From Lysobacteraceae bacterium (lineage in GTDB: Bacteria; Pseudomonadota; Gammaproteobacteria; Xanthomonadales; Xanthomonadaceae), in the NCBI GenBank assembly GCA_003505795.1, contig DNXT01000119.1:1-5845 (forward strand): a DNA stretch of 5,845 nt. The letters are read 5' to 3'. How positions within the stretch are numbered: the first letter of the stretch is position 1; each line of letters opens with the position of its first letter. Of this stretch, positions 5,672 through 5,845 are shown in pieces. Under the pieces are notes generated by a model. The model was not told where the DNA came from. It did no database searches and saw only the letters and a program-made list of their open reading frames with translations. The translations under genes and the position numbers were made by a program.

Positions 5672-5845
5672 GCCCGCGCTCCCGGCGCAGTTGCCGCCAT
5701 GCGTCCAGATACGGCAGCAGCACCGCGCCGAGCATGAAGGCGCTGAGCGCGGCGAAGATGCCCGCCCAGACCCCGAGCGCGGCGACGCCGCTGGCCAGCG
5801 CTGCCGACGCCAGCGCCCACGCCAGCAGCCGCAGCCGCGACGCAT
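5661..5845 (-). CDS. C-terminal 60 residues of a small membrane protein, DUF3325-like (partial)
   Basis: Reading the minus strand from 5843, the frame is open to TAA at 5661-5663 and gives a hydrophobic peptide with two likely helices (about residues 4-21 and 23-44), then a basic tail QLRRERGHVG. The segment ALGVWAGIFAALSAFMLGAVLLPY resembles the second helix of DUF3325 proteins, which accompany PepSY_TM and DUF3649 genes in iron-uptake clusters. The family call is tentative because the N-terminal half is cut off by the window. The frame is favoured over the other two because it alone is membrane-like and its stop sits just inside the start of the next gene. The tail is longer and more basic than I would expect for DUF3325. 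Confidence 0.6.
   Translation of the reverse strand, partial: ASRLRLLAWALASAALASGVAALGVWAGIFAALSAFMLGAVLLPYLDAWRQLRRERGHVG
5679..5683 (-). promoter_or_regulatory. Ribosome binding site of the 90-residue membrane protein
   Basis: GGGAG on the minus strand lies seven bases before ATG 5671, inside the last codons of the preceding gene. It supports the short MWGK start over any upstream start in the same frame. Confidence 0.55.

Noticed and set aside
5672..5845. An N-terminal extension of the 90-residue membrane protein to the window end (148 residues)
   Set aside because: The extra part (MRRGCGCWRG and onward) is Arg/Cys/Ser-rich and overlaps the better membrane-like frame of the preceding gene. 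ATG 5671 has its own ribosome site.
1..5845. CRISPR arrays, tRNA or rRNA genes, insertion-sequence transposases, phage genes
   Set aside because: I found no regularly spaced repeats, no cloverleaf-like sequences and no transposase or phage motifs. The only repeats are REP-like.

Overview
The window looks like high-GC gammaproteobacterial DNA of the Xanthomonadaceae type (Xanthomonas/Lysobacter-like). I base this on the strong G/C bias at third codon positions and on short palindromic repeats of the form GTAGGAGCGACTTCAGTCGCGA and GTGGGAGGGACTTCAGTCCCGAC, which are typical of REP elements in that family. The genus is an inference. The first 14 bases match the 3' end of the Illumina TruSeq read-1 adapter, so the window very probably begins at an untrimmed contig end rather than at a natural boundary.

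Layout, left to right. (1) Bases 1-14: adapter remnant. (2) Bases 15-1485, plus strand: a type-B carboxylesterase that has lost its N-terminus at the contig edge but keeps the Ser/Glu/His triad. (3) Bases 1486-1980: no gene. This stretch holds a head-to-head pair of REP hairpins, a third inverted REP copy, a REP fragment, a degenerate repeat-like segment and a 9-bp hairpin. It lies between two convergent genes. (4) Bases 1981-3801, minus strand: a DUF885-family putative metallopeptidase lipoprotein with a GTG start. (5) A 71-bp gap. (6) Bases 3873-5845, minus strand: a tightly packed membrane operon, read right to left. It consists of the C-terminal end of a small membrane protein (DUF3325-like), a complete 90-residue small membrane protein (DUF3649-like) and a 509-residue PepSY-associated TM-helix protein. 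The three genes overlap one another by 11 and 4 bases, which suggests translational coupling.

How the genes work together. The PepSY_TM protein plus two tiny membrane proteins resembles the inner-membrane siderophore-iron reductase clusters of pseudomonads (FpvG/FpvH and the FoxB type). In those, ferric siderophore brought in by a TonB-dependent receptor is reduced in the periplasm to release iron. A receptor gene may lie just beyond base 5845, but that is outside the window. The DUF885 gene follows on the same strand 71 bp downstream and may be co-transcribed or have its own promoter. Nothing in the sequence ties its function to iron. The esterase is separate and convergent.
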